Of a DNA stretch of 64,000 nucleotides, positions 19,950 to 31,202 are shown piece after piece. A model generated the notes under the pieces. It worked only from the letters and a program-made list of their open reading frames with translations, searched no databases and had not been told where the DNA came from. Where the stretch lies: positions 806,001 through 870,000 of the forward strand of contig CAJNAR010000145.1 in assembly GCA_905220665.1 (NCBI GenBank). The letters run 5' to 3'. Origin of the DNA: Albugo candida. Lineage: Eukaryota > Oomycota > Peronosporomycetes > Albuginales > Albuginaceae. Position 1 is the stretch's first letter; every line of letters starts with the position of its first letter. Made by a program: the position numbers and the translations under genes.

Positions 19950-20345
19950 TCACATGTCTCCGTGATCCTTTAGCGCTGCGTTCATGCGATTCACAAAATC
20001 CCGCTGTTCTACAGATAATCCCCACACGGGTGCGCCTTTGATGACCAATCGATTCAGAAGTGACGCATACGATGGAATATTGGCCAGCTCTTTCAAGTTG
20101 CTTTCCATGGACTCATTGTGATTCAACTTGGACATGAGAGAATTTAAAGTATCAATATCACTTTCTTCCGCTCGTGAACCAGGACGAAACTGATGAGCCT
20201 CTGAACGAGATTTTATCGAGCCATAGAATCCACCTTGACCTTGATGTGCGTGGCCACCAGAATATGTCGTAAAAGTCAATACATATGAGTGGCTGATTCT
20301 CAGCCTTTCCAGTTGAAAAGTACGTTTGAGTGGCTTTTGAAGCAT
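19950..20345 (-). CDS. small hypothetical protein, possible mitochondrial presequence
   Basis: 131 residues. I do not recognise the family. The first 30 residues (MLQKPLKRTFQLERLRISHS and on) are rich in Arg, Lys, Leu and Ser with a single acidic residue, like a mitochondrial targeting peptide. A glycine-rich segment GGHAHQGQGGFYGS follows. The C-terminal half has balanced charge, with a helix LKELANIPSYASLLNRLVI and a WGLSVEQRDF segment, which looks like a real folded protein rather than chance. Another upstream ATG (about 20380) lies in a different frame, and I found no intron that would join it, so I kept the start at 20345. Function unknown. Confidence 0.5.
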   Translation of the reverse strand: MLQKPLKRTFQLERLRISHSYVLTFTTYSGGHAHQGQGGFYGSIKSRSEAHQFRPGSRAEESDIDTLNSLMSKLNHNESMESNLKELANIPSYASLLNRLVIKGAPVWGLSVEQRDFVNRMNAALKDHGDM

Positions 20346-22622
20346 TTTCTTTTGAAATGACGGATAACTGGGTGACTCATAAAGCTGATCTTTGGGTAAA
20401 AAAAAAGAAGAGAATTACTGTCGCAGTTCTTTTTAACCAATCGAAATGAATGGTTGTGCCTGATCACGATGACGTGAGAATGGCAACTGTACTGACGTAA
20501 TTGCAACAGTTTACGACAGATTCATAGGCACAACCTATCCAATACTAATACGTCAATGTTATCGTAAAGTGTCTCGTGCGTAGCTATTCGGACTGACTTT
20601 TCCACATTTCGCATAGCAGCCAAAAATTGTCCTTTATGAAAGTATGGATATTGCCTGTACAGTACCTCGCTCAATGCCCGACACTATGTTGACGTAGTAA
20701 AATGCTATCCTAACTTTACAAGCAGCTACTTGAACTGGAAGGAGTTGAGGTACAAAACTTCGTCAAAATGCAACAGTGTCAGCATTTGTTTGCCATATGC
20801 ACGAAACACCTTCCGTCAAAATTGTCTCACTTTGAAACAAAAATAGAGGACATGTGGGCAGGCGGGATGCGCCTTGATGCTTTATATAGAATAATCATAT
20901 CCATAAAGTAGAATGATTTAATAAAATTGAAGCGAAATTGATTGACCTAAACAGCACTTGCTCGAGGCGTTTAAAAAAGAAATGTACGTTACTTGCTGTT
21001 CTCAACGCTACGGCTGCGAAAGTACTGATAGCAAGCCATATCTGATATGTCTTCAGTTGGCAAAACATTTGCAAGCGCATTGGATCATATTCACATGTAA
21101 GATGTGAGTAGCACACGGTACAGCTCTTTGTGCCGATGTGGCTGAGAAGTAGCCAGTATATGCAAATATCGTACCCTCGTGTTTTAGCCAACCGAGGTGT
21201 CTCCATATAGAGGATAAGATGAATGATAATGTCCCTATCACGTCCCGACAGGCAACGGCATGCATCCGTGACAAGCTCTCTTGTAAAACATTTGAGTCAA
21301 TGTAGATATGAAAAGCTTCAGCTAGTGGTGCCGAATAGAACTACAAGGACGATAAGCCCCGTAGAGCACTTTAAAGGAGACAATTGGAGCTTTCACCGCA
21401 TCAACGAATGGCTCAAAGAATCCTGCATCTCTCTGTTCGGTAATCCAGTCACTTGCGTTATAGCTGATTTTGCAACTATCTTTGCATCTGCACCAAACAA
21501 TGTACTGCACAATGCGAAAGCTCTGGATAGCACTAGGTCAGTGGCTGCATCCCAGACATACCCGCATCATCTCAAAACCTCACGTCATGCATTGTATGCC
21601 TTCGACGTGCTTTTATAGCGATAAATCGTGGATGAGCAGTCGAGGCAATAGCTTCGTTGAATGCTTGCATTCTTAATATCTCGAAGATAATATACCGATC
21701 TCTAGCTTGATACTGAACCGGTAGATCACCCCATCATCCATAGATACATAGTTTGCTTGATAAGACTGCTTTACATGCCACATCTCGTATGTTGGGGCCT
21801 CTATCACGACACGATTCTTCTTGTAGTATGCAGTGCCTACGGTGCCATTATCAGATCGAATTTCGCGTAGTGTACGAAAAAGTCGACGTGTAACCAAAAG
21901 TGGTCCTTCTATATCGCACATGTGAATTTCTTGTTGGAACAAAAGATCGTATTGGATCGCCATGTTGGACATATAGCAGCAATGAGGCAATTTTGATCAT
22001 TTTCAGTACACTGTATCATTCATTCACACTTGGGTATGAATAAAGTGTCAAAGAGAAGTATAAATTCTAAAAATTCAATCGTGACCGCCCGCCACCCTCA
22101 AAAGTCTAAAATCGATGCAATTATGCAGAGAGAAGCAATCCTTTAGTAAAGCTGAAGAATGGCCGGTGATAGACTATCTGGATCTCGTAACGAGGATTCT
22201 AAAAAATGTCATGGTAGATCGTTATTATCATGACTGTGGCCTGATTCCTTAGGAAGTGAAACTCGTATGGAAACAAATGCTAAGGCACGTAGTACGATTA
22301 CACGACACATTTTCACGATCACGATCAAAGTATCTGGTTGTATGCTGACTCACTAATCTTCATCGATTGCGAGGACTCGTTATTCGTTCATGCTTTTGTA
22401 ATTGAGGATTCATAATGGATGCCAAAATCTACTACAAGTGGAAATATACCATCATAGATACCCTCCGTCTCGTACGAAACATCCAAAGCTGATTCGCTTT
22501 GACTGTTCTTCAGGACTAGCCCGTTCACAGAACATACATCAAATACGTGACAATGAGAAAATTGAAAAAAAACAATATTCATTCAACAGTAAAAAAAATC
22601 AGAGGGTCACCGGTAAGAGTAA
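20346..22622. other. gene-poor stretch, probably decayed sequence
   Basis: More than 2.2 kb without a gene I can support. The longer frames (21223-21618 plus, 21673-21990 minus, 20895-21206 minus) overlap frames on the other strand and have no recognisable motif. A short plus-strand frame around 22110-22250 (containing AEEWPVIDYLDLVTRIL) looks protein-like but ends quickly in a stop. The stretch may contain remnants of a mobile element or an old gene; this is an inference. Confidence 0.4.
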
Positions 22623-23957
22623 TCAGTAGCGCTGTCGAGTCATTCCTTTCGCTTCCTCGCGGCTACCGGTGGCGACACGAGGTGCTGCATACGATTGTGC
22701 TTCAGCTGACAAATGTCTATCCTCTCGTACACCTGAGCGGTAGGATGCTTGAAGCTGTCCTTCTGTAGATTCTTTTGATTCATCTCTAACGAAAAGACGA
22801 CCTTGTGATGCCCCTGGTCGATCTCTGGAGACTGAATCTTGTCTTTCGGCGCGCACACTACGTTCCGCGTTGTCACCACTAGTTCCTCTTTCTCTTCGTC
22901 CAGTTCTCTATCAAAGATTTTACTGTCAGGTTTCGACCAAATAACGAAATTTCATCAGGAAAACGTACCAAATTCAAAACAGTCCAATCAAACATGGCGT
23001 CAAATTGGAATCCCTTACGAAAGAACAGCTCTTTGAATAATCGCTTGAGGTACGCGTAGTCAGGTTTATCGTCAAAACGAAGCGCGCGGCAGTACTCAAA
23101 GTACGCGCGGAATTCTGCTGGGTATCCTTTGCACAAAACTTCGATGGGTGTGTTCATTTTCTTTTCCATGATTTTTTCGTATTTTTGCTTCTTCGTATTC
23201 GCCTTCAAACCTTGCCAAGGAAGACTACCACGTATGAAGTACATGAAGACGTAACCAAGTGATTCCAAATCATCGCGCCGACTTTGCTCGATACCAACGT
23301 GTGTGTTGATGGATGCGTATCGTGCTGTTCCAGTCAAATTTTTATTCTCCCGATAAGGAATGTGCTGATGTGTTCTGGGGTCACGATACTTTTTAGCGAG
23401 ACCAAAATCGATGATGTGACAGATCTGAGCTCGTTTACCAAGACCGATGAGAAAGTTGTCAGGTTTGACATCACGGTGGATAAAGTTTTTCTGATGCACG
23501 TATTCCAGACGGCAGATGAGCTGATCAGCGATCATAAGCACCGTTTTAAGTTGGAAGCGACGCGCACAATAATTAAAAAGATCTTCCAATGATGGACCCA
23601 GTAAATCGACCACCATAACATTATATTCGCCCTCAACGCCAAACCATCGTAAATTAGGAATGCCCACTGCTTAAAACATGTCATAAATAATAAACCAGTT
23701 CAGTACATATGCATTGCAATAAAGAAAAGTAATATAATATACGTACATCCACCACATATGATTTTATAAACTCTAGATTCGTATAATAGTTGAGGATGCT
23801 TGCTTTTGACAGACTCCAACTTGATTGCGACTTCTTCACCCGAAGTCATATTGACTCCGAGATAGATATCTCCAAAAGAACCGCTTCCAATTTTACGTCC
23901 TAGTCGGAATTTCTTACCGACACGCAAATCCAGCGAGTTTTCACGTATTAGATGCAT
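22623..23957 (-). CDS. casein kinase 1 (delta/epsilon-like)
   Basis: Three exons: 23957-23747, 23666-22969 and 22907-22623, with phase-consistent GT-AG introns of 80 and 61 bases; 397 residues. The kinase starts with [12 protein letters not shown] (glycine loop) and VAIKLE (Lys). The second exon has [14 protein letters not shown], the DFG motif in [10 protein letters not shown], and the CK1-specific [21 protein letters not shown], where the SIN sequence replaces APE. The third exon encodes a Ser/Arg/Gln-rich tail ([12 protein letters not shown] onward), as in CK1 delta/epsilon, where the tail is autoinhibitory. Without splicing the third exon the protein would end a few residues after the kinase domain. 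The first splice junction makes the usual GGVGIPN read GGLGIPN. CK1 acts in vesicle traffic, cell cycle and Wnt- or clock-like pathways elsewhere. Confidence 0.93.
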
Positions 23958-24461
23958 TGTGTGAGTAAATAACTAAGAAAATCCGTTAGTAACTTGATGG
24001 AGGTCGACCGCTTGCTAAATCGTACCACTGATACTGTTTTTTTGCAAAAGTAAGTTGCTTGTTGTAAGCTTGTGATAGGACGAGACTTTGGCAGAGAATC
24101 CCACTACGAGTGAACACCGGTTTCAGACTGAAATGACCGTTTAGGTCCTTCTTGTAAATCGTAAAGAAGGAGCAAATCCTAGTATCTAGACGCTCTCTTT
24201 GCACGCAAACTTGTCTGATTCTTGAATGCAAACTTTTGTTTGAAAGTATAATATGCCTCTTAATGGAGAAAAGGGGGAGAATGAAAAAGGGAGAAAAACC
24301 TCCGAAAAATTGATCGTGTGACCTAAAATAATGAACGAAGTGTAAAACCTTGAAAGAATCAGAATACACAGTATACCCTTTTTGCTATATTAAAACAATA
24401 ACCTAAACGACTTGTTTGCACTCTTGATATTTTCATATTTCATCGAATCGTATAATGCAAA
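23958..24461. other. divergent intergenic region, no gene seen
   Basis: Between the starts of the casein kinase gene (-) and the PRELI gene (+). Open frames here are low in information and not supported. Confidence 0.4.
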
Positions 24462-25065
24462 ATGGTTTTAACCAACATTACGGAAACACGCTTATCCATT
24501 TAGCTGGGATGTCGTCACTCGAGCTTTTTGGAACAAGTACCCGAATCCAAGATTATCACATGTAGAGCGTGTGGATGTATTGGATCGAGTTATGGATGAG
24601 CAAGGGAGACTCTGTATGTGTCGATTGGCAAAATGTACACAAAACAACATACCCAATTGGGCCAAAAACCTGATCGGTGGAAGTACGTCCTACGTATACG
24701 AAGAATCAATTTGTGATCCGCGTTCAAAACGTCTTAAACTCAAATCGACGAATCTTTCCTTTCGGTCGGTTGCGACTATTGAGGAAACCTGTGTTTACTC
24801 TGTACATCCCAATAACTCTCAACAGACGTTGTACCGAGCAGAGGCCAAAGTTTCTGCATTCATTCCATTCATCTCAAGTAAATTAGAGCGGTTTTCCGTT
24901 CGAAGTGGGTCGGAAACCGCTGCGGATGGTATTCGAGCCATTGAGAATATTTGCAATGATATCTTCGAAGGGACATTCGCGCCGGCAATGTGTGAAGAAT
25001 TGTCGAATACTGGATCAGGCAGACACAATATGCATGTCAATGAGACAGAAAATGTCTTTCTTTGA
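24462..25065 (+). CDS. PRELI/MSF1-domain protein, apparent one-base frameshift near the start
   Basis: The PRELI domain is a lipid-transfer fold of the mitochondrial intermembrane space (Ups1/PRELID family, moving phosphatidic acid or phosphatidylserine). Here the ATG at 24462 begins MVLTNITE, a plausible family start. The family's next segment (HAYPFSWDVVTRAFWNKYPN) is in another frame, beginning at about 24487. The rest of the domain is intact: HVERVDVLDRV, WAKNLIGG, YVYEESICDPRSK and the C-terminal helix with AADGIRAIENICND. The frame used by the bulk has no ATG before a TAA at about 24469, and no AG acceptor lies nearby, so an intron does not rescue it. The extra base falls in the run GGAAACACG. 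It may be an assembly error in the A run or a true frameshift. The domain itself is clear. Confidence 0.78.
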
Positions 25066-25193
25066 TATATCTTGCACGGTTTTATTAAATTTCTAGAGCG
25101 CTTACGCTGTACAGACTATTGAATATATGAAGATAATAACATCTTCTGATTATTGAACATTCGTTTTCTCATGCTACGGGCTCCACAACCACG

Positions 25194-27603
25194 TCATGAC
25201 TGGAGTAATTTTATACTATGAAAGGAGGAAGCTGTATTCTGCATCGGTCCCATCGATTCTAAAGTTGCACTTGTTAATTCATGAGCTGTTCGATTTTGTG
25301 TTGAAACATCCGCAGGAGGTACAATTGATTCTTTTATTGGCCCATTTCGGTCTGTTGAGATCAAACTTTCTAGAAATTTCTCCGGTGAGGTTCCATTTCC
25401 ATCTAGAATCACGTTTTTTACAGAAACGGGGCACGTTGCACAGTCAAACATCTCCTCTGCACCACCAAAGGTCGTCAGTAAGTCAATTGCATACAATTAA
25501 GTAGACACTTGAGTCGTACCGGTGTTTTCCAAGATGATCTTGACGTTTAGAAACCGAACGTTGAACACGGGGTCATGCAACAGCCGGAAAAACTCGCTAG
25601 CTAAGACGTTTTTGAACCACTGTTTACTGCCGTCTTGTTTTGATTGGAGAAATGCCTCACAAACATGCAGGTACATCTGCCGTTCTCTATAGTTGATTGC
25701 TGAGGCAAATGTGCACAATCTTGCCAGCATTTCATTAGTCATGTTTTCGTCGTGTTTGTGTAGCTGTGAGACCAGTAAAGGGCAAGCCTGCAGAAAATTC
25801 ACTTAATGAAAGTTGAGAATAGTAGCAATATGTATAGAAACGTACATGGAAACTAGCTTGTCGAACGATTGCGACCTCATCGGTGATTAATTTCAATAGT
25901 AAAGGGTATAGAATAGAGTACGTTGCGGCTGGTGTGAAGGACCCACAAAGTGAGGCCAATTGATCGCTAATAACTTGTCGGAATCTCCATTTTGTAATGT
26001 GGTGAAAGGAATCAAACTCGTACAAATTGGATAGATAATTTTCCCGGATAGATGGTGACACATATTGAATGAAGTCTGCAAAGTGCAAAAGCACACCAAG
26101 TCGTACATCTTGCCTCGGGTCACGGATATAATCGTCAAAAGTGCCTAACAAGGTCGTTTCTGTGATTTCCTGTCCTAAAATTTTGGCCATTTCGTGCAAA
26201 GAGTAAGCTAACGTCCTCCGTGTTCTCCAAAATGTCTCCTGACTTAATACTGTGAACGCAGGTGCTAATTTTGGCCATTCTGCGGTGCCGAAAATGCTCA
26301 CCACTGCAGGAAAAGAATATGCACAATGATATCGAATATCCATTTCGTCACTGGGTCCAACGAGGAAGCTTGGATTTAGTGCCATATTTGTAAATTGTGT
26401 GAGCAAAGTATCGTCGATATCGTCTTTCTCGAACGTAGCTAAAAGTGGTCCCAAATTCTGATATGCTGCGAAGCGGACCCATCGGGATGCATCTTTGAGG
26501 AAATCGTCTAATAAAGGCTCGAGAAGTGCGGCACGGATGCTCGGAAGTAATGACTTTGATATATCGACTAAACATTCTGCACACGTTTTTCGAACACCCC
26601 ATATATCGTCATGACACAGGCGAAGAAATGCTGGGAATAAACGTTCTTTCGTGATCTCGTAGCCAACTGTTCGAGCAACATTACTAAAGCTTTGAGCAGT
26701 TGATTTACGAACTCGAAAAATTGGATCTTCGCTCAATGAGATGAGTTCAGGTACACAAAACTAAGGAATCAAAGTCAGCAATAACAAAAACCGAGCTAAA
26801 TAGACAGCGTACCTGTTGACATAAATCTGGTCCCAAATGCCGTGCTAAATTATTATACAATAGAGCTGCAGAGGTTCGATAATGCTCATTGTCATCGTCA
26901 TGAGCCAAAGGTAGAACGATTGTGAGGATATGCTGGCCTTGATCATCTTGTTGTATCATCGCTGCCATTTCCACAAGACTATCTCCTGCAGCACTTCGTA
27001 CTTCATATTGTGGATCCGACATTAATTTTGAGATCAATGGGATGAACACGTCTAGCAAAATGCGGTATCCTGAGCTTTGATTCGACACCCCGTCTTGGTA
27101 TTCTTGACTTTGCTTCAACAAAAATTTGCATATTCCTGGAAATTGGAATGCAACATGCTGCCGAACAACATACTCGGCATCATTTACGAGTGGTGTCAGT
27201 AACGGGATGATATGATCACAAGTAGCCTGAAACCCAATGATTTGTGCGGTCTCTTGTAGCATTTTGACGTGGATGACACTAAAATCGATATTCAATACAT
27301 TTTCTCCGATTCGGATTGCAAGTGAACTCACATACCGCTGAAGAGCGATATTACTGCGAACGTATTTGGTGACCCTATCCAAGTCGCTCAACGTATCATC
27401 AATTGCGAGGTCTTCGAAGGTCGGGCCGTCATTTTGTGTATCAAATTCATCGTCCAGCGGGGTCGACGGTCCAGCAATGTTTTCATCTTCACTCTAAACA
27501 GTTTGTGTGCACACATTAGCTAGGAAAATTGCGATTCAATTGTTGATATGATAAACAGGTGTTGAAGAAAGCTAAACAGTCTCCTCACCCGATCGAATTG
27601 CAT
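25194..27603 (-). CDS. HEAT-repeat phosphatase regulatory subunit, PP4R1-like
   Basis: Five exons with phase-consistent GT-AG introns: 27603-27589 (only MQFDR), 27493-26813, 26760-25846, 25787-25520 and 25456-25194; 713 residues. Almost the whole protein is HEAT repeats of the PR65 type. Typical pieces are LISLSEDPIFRVRKSTAQSF, FLRLCHDDIWGVRKTCAECL, DASRWVRFAAYQNLGPLLAT, YIRDPRQDVRLGVLLHF and LITDEVAIVRQASFH. The order GVRKxCAEC then RWVRxAAxQNLG is closer to PP4 regulatory subunit 1 than to the PP2A A subunit (PP2A scaffolds are shorter, with 15 even repeats). It would scaffold the catalytic phosphatase. The last exon is a Ser/Thr-rich tail. PP2A scaffold remains an alternative. The gene is divergent to DAW1. 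Confidence 0.85.
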
Positions 27604-27965
27604 GCTTGAGTGTGATGTATGGAGTTATTCGATACCGGTTTCTTCTGTGTTGTATCACTTGAGCTACCGACTTTGGTTGCAGCTCGCAATAGTTGCGAAA
27701 ATGCGTAAAATTGTGCTCAAATCGCTCACAATTATTGGGGGCGATGGAGTCAGCGACCTTATATAATGTAAGGCACATTAACTATGCCACTCACACCACC
27801 CGACGCAATTGTAACGGCTGCAGACCTCCCGACTATGACCACTTTTTCAAATTTACGATCGGAACAGGATGCATGACCGACTAGACTGCATAAATACATA
27901 ACGCACAATATACTGATACGAAATTCGCGACTTTCGAGACCGTTCTTTCACAAAATTGCGACGTA
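27604..27965. other. divergent intergenic region, no gene seen
   Basis: About 360 bases between the starts of the PP4R1-like gene (-) and DAW1 (+). It presumably contains both promoters; no specific motif can be supported. Confidence 0.4.
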
Positions 27966-29490
27966 ATGAAACTGAAGCGATTCCTTTTGCGCTATTTCCC
28001 TCCAGGGATCATCCTAGAGTATGAACTTCGGGATGGAACTCGGGAGATGAAAGAAATTGATCTTCTACATCTAACAGCAGAGTAGGTCCTTCATATCATC
28101 GTGTTGTCGCGACAATTGCAATCCTCCATCTCAATCTTCGATAGATCCGATATCGACGTATTGGTCAATCAGATTGTGTTTGAGGAGCCTTTGCTTTCGG
28201 AATCGAGAAAACCTCAATTAAGGCGGCTTATATACAGTGAGTCGAACTTGTAGACTTGTACCAAAAGACTTACTTCCATTGCAAAAGAGCTTATCGAGAA
28301 ACTTGAAATCAATGAGAGCAACGATTTTTATCTCTTCAAAATCTTACGCGCTCACATTTTACCGCTTACAAATTGCGCGTTTAACAAGTCTGGTGATAAG
28401 TTTATAACGGGAAGCTATGATCGAACATGTAAAGTATGGGATACTCAGAGCGGTGACGAGTTGCTCACGTTGGAAGGGCATAAAAATGTTGTCTACGCCA
28501 TCGCATTCAATAATCCTTACGGGTAGGTCTTTACACGCCGTTCAGTGTATCCGTTGATCTTGCTGAATTTTGTATGTAGCGATAAAGTAATAACCGGATC
28601 CTTCGATAAGACATGCAAGCTTTGGAATGCGGAAACGGGACAGTTGTATCATACCTTCCGTGGACACTCTACCGAAATTGTCTGTTTGGCATTCAATCCT
28701 CAAGGAACAGTTATTGCAACCGGTTCTATGGACAACACTGCTAGATTGTGGGACGTTGAAAGCGGCCAGGATCTTCATACGTTGACTGGTCATACTGCAG
28801 AAATAGTCAGTTTGAATTTCGACACTCAAGGTGAGAGAATTATCACTGGATCTTTCGATCATACGGTCAAAGTATGGGACGTAAGAAGTGGACGATGCAT
28901 AAATACGCTTGCGGGTCATCATGGTGAGATATCAAGCACACAATTTAACTACGCGGGTGAGCTTTGCATTAGTGGATCTATCGATCGCACATGCAAAATT
29001 TGGGATGTTGGAACCGGCCAAAATGTACAGGTACGCTTCCCGGTGAGCATGAGAGTACTGATCTAAACGTCCGTGCCTTAATAGACACTGAGGGGACATA
29101 ACGATGAGATTTTAGATGTTAATTTCAATGCAACCGGATCAAGGCTTGTCACAGCATCTGCGGATGGAACTTCACGAATCTATAATACAATGACGGGAGC
29201 TTGTCAAGCAATTTTGATCGGTCATGAAGCGGAAATCTCAAAAGTGTGTTTTAATCCTCAAGGATCAAAAGTGCTTACAGCGAGCAGCGATAAAATGGCA
29301 CGCTTATGGGAAGTAGAAACAGGAGACTGTATGCAAATATTAGAAGGCCACACTGATGAGATTTTCAGCTGCGCATTTAATTATGAAGGAGACACGATTA
29401 TCACAGGTATGAAAAGCTTATCTCAAAATTTACTCAATATCCGCTTTTACAGGATCCAAGGATAATACGTGTCGAATTTGGAAATGCTGA
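27966..29490 (+). CDS. DAW1: DAW1/ODA16 WD40 protein, outer-dynein-arm transport
   Basis: Six exons, all phase-consistent: 27966-28081, 28145-28236, 28288-28522, 28580-29030, 29085-29406 and 29453-29490; 417 residues, nearly the human length. The N-terminus [17 protein letters not shown] followed by IDLLHLTAE is diagnostic of DAW1. The third exon has [20 protein letters not shown], then eight WD40 repeats with the usual GH...WD spacing ([43 protein letters not shown]). The last repeat ends TCRIWK just before the stop. DAW1/ODA16 carries axonemal outer dynein arms through intraflagellar transport. Its retention shows that motile flagella, such as those of zoospores, are still made. Confidence 0.95.
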
Positions 29491-31090
29491 AAGTTCTTAC
29501 TGCTATGAAGTCACAGTCACAATAATATTGCATGAATATAATATCTACAGTACAACTGAGGACCTTATGAACGCTTCGAGTCATTGCGACTTTACTGAGC
29601 ACAAGTCGATCATACATAACGCATACATTCAAACAGAATGAGGAGTATAAGTGTCACTACGCAACTCATCCAATGTGAGTCAAACTATCATAGGGTATTC
29701 ATCCAGCTTGTTTATGTCTTCAGTCGAATCCGTGAGATAGTCATTTAACAGTTAGCTAGATTGAGACGGTTTCGACACGCTGCACTCGAGTAAGGATGCT
29801 GATTACATACATCGGAGATACGACCTGTTTGATGCGAAAAAAAATCATTGCATGTCAGACTTTCGATTTGCTACTCAATATTACGGCTTGTTCACTCTCC
29901 ACTTGTAGATGATCAAGGGGGCTGGTCAGCTGACAAAATAAGCAATAGAGGTAGAGGTATTCTATCATCCCCGTTACTCGTCTACTCAAGCATACAAATA
30001 TGCCCCGATCCTTGATGTAGAAATACGTCTGACAACTTGCTGTAAATATCAAGTGCGAAGGATTATGGAAAGGAAGTGTTAGATAATTGATGCAGCATGA
30101 TAAGAAATTAATCAATTTAATCAGATACAATAACAAAGTCAGATTTAGTAGACGATACCTCTTAGCCAAAATGCTGCGGCTGTGTACACGTACATGCCTT
30201 TCAACGAATAAAATCTCTCATGGAGGTGAGATCTATCATTTCTTATCAAATTTAGATGCCTTTGTAACAAGCCAAATTGCGCTCTTTTTACAATTATAGC
30301 TGCTAATAGCCCTTTGCTCAAATTTGGCGATAGACGGGGTGCTTTGCGCCAATGCGGAACTTGGAGGAAAAGTCTCGTTGCTTCATGTGCTGACACAAAC
30401 GTAAATTTATAGCTGAGTTACGCACGACACATGCAGTAAGGAATCTATTACACATGTCTTGAACACGATGCTTTCTGTATCAGAACACCGCATATAGCAC
30501 GAACTGATTTGGCATCTTTCCATTCATAGGTATATATCATGGCGAAGAAAGATTGCTTCCCAGGAAAACAAAACCAGCCAGCTAGTCGTCACCTCAAACC
30601 GTTTTATGATTCGAATTATGGTGCTGGGAAGGAACAACGGATTCTTTGCTTGCTCATATGCTGGATACATCTAAGTTCCAGGAAACCACACTGTCGACTA
30701 TCTCACTCGTGCATGTGAGTAGACAGAACGGGTAAATGCCCTTTCGCCGCTCAACGGGCGCAAGGATTGTACTATATTCATTGTTCACTTGAGCGAGATA
30801 TATATTTCTTTACCGATAATTTCCAACAATCGCCTTAGGAGTCAGGAGCAATATCTACTCCCGGCATGAACTCCCTGATCGCGACAAGAGTCAGCCGTCA
30901 TGCGTCTGGCTAAACTAAAAAATCAGCCAATTGTGTCACGGAAAAAGATGCCCATATCGTTCGCAATCGCACACTTTCAAATCTGCATCCGCTTTTATGT
31001 AGATTTGAGTTTTCGGGTAACAAATAAAGACAGAAAGCATGAGTTTGCTCAGATCAACTCTCAGAGGGTACTAAGTTCTAAGTTACTTCG
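29491..31090. other. gene-free stretch before the left CRN repeat
   Basis: About 1.6 kb without a supported gene. From about 30840 on it is homologous to the upstream flank of the CRN pseudogene (340-660). The remainder shows only short frames broken by stops. Confidence 0.5.
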
Positions 31091-31202
31091 GAACAACGAA
31101 GTTGTGAAGCATACGGTACAGCAGAACAGATAACTGAAATTAAAAAAAAGAAAAACCAGAGAACAAATAACTAAAATTCATAAAAAGAAAAACCAGAGAG
31201 CA

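Noticed and set aside
25457..25519. Stop codon at 25497 as the end of the PP4R1-like gene
   Set aside because: A 63-base GT-AG intron removes it and keeps the frame for a further 87 codons with sensible composition. The tail is poorly conserved, so this keeps some doubt.
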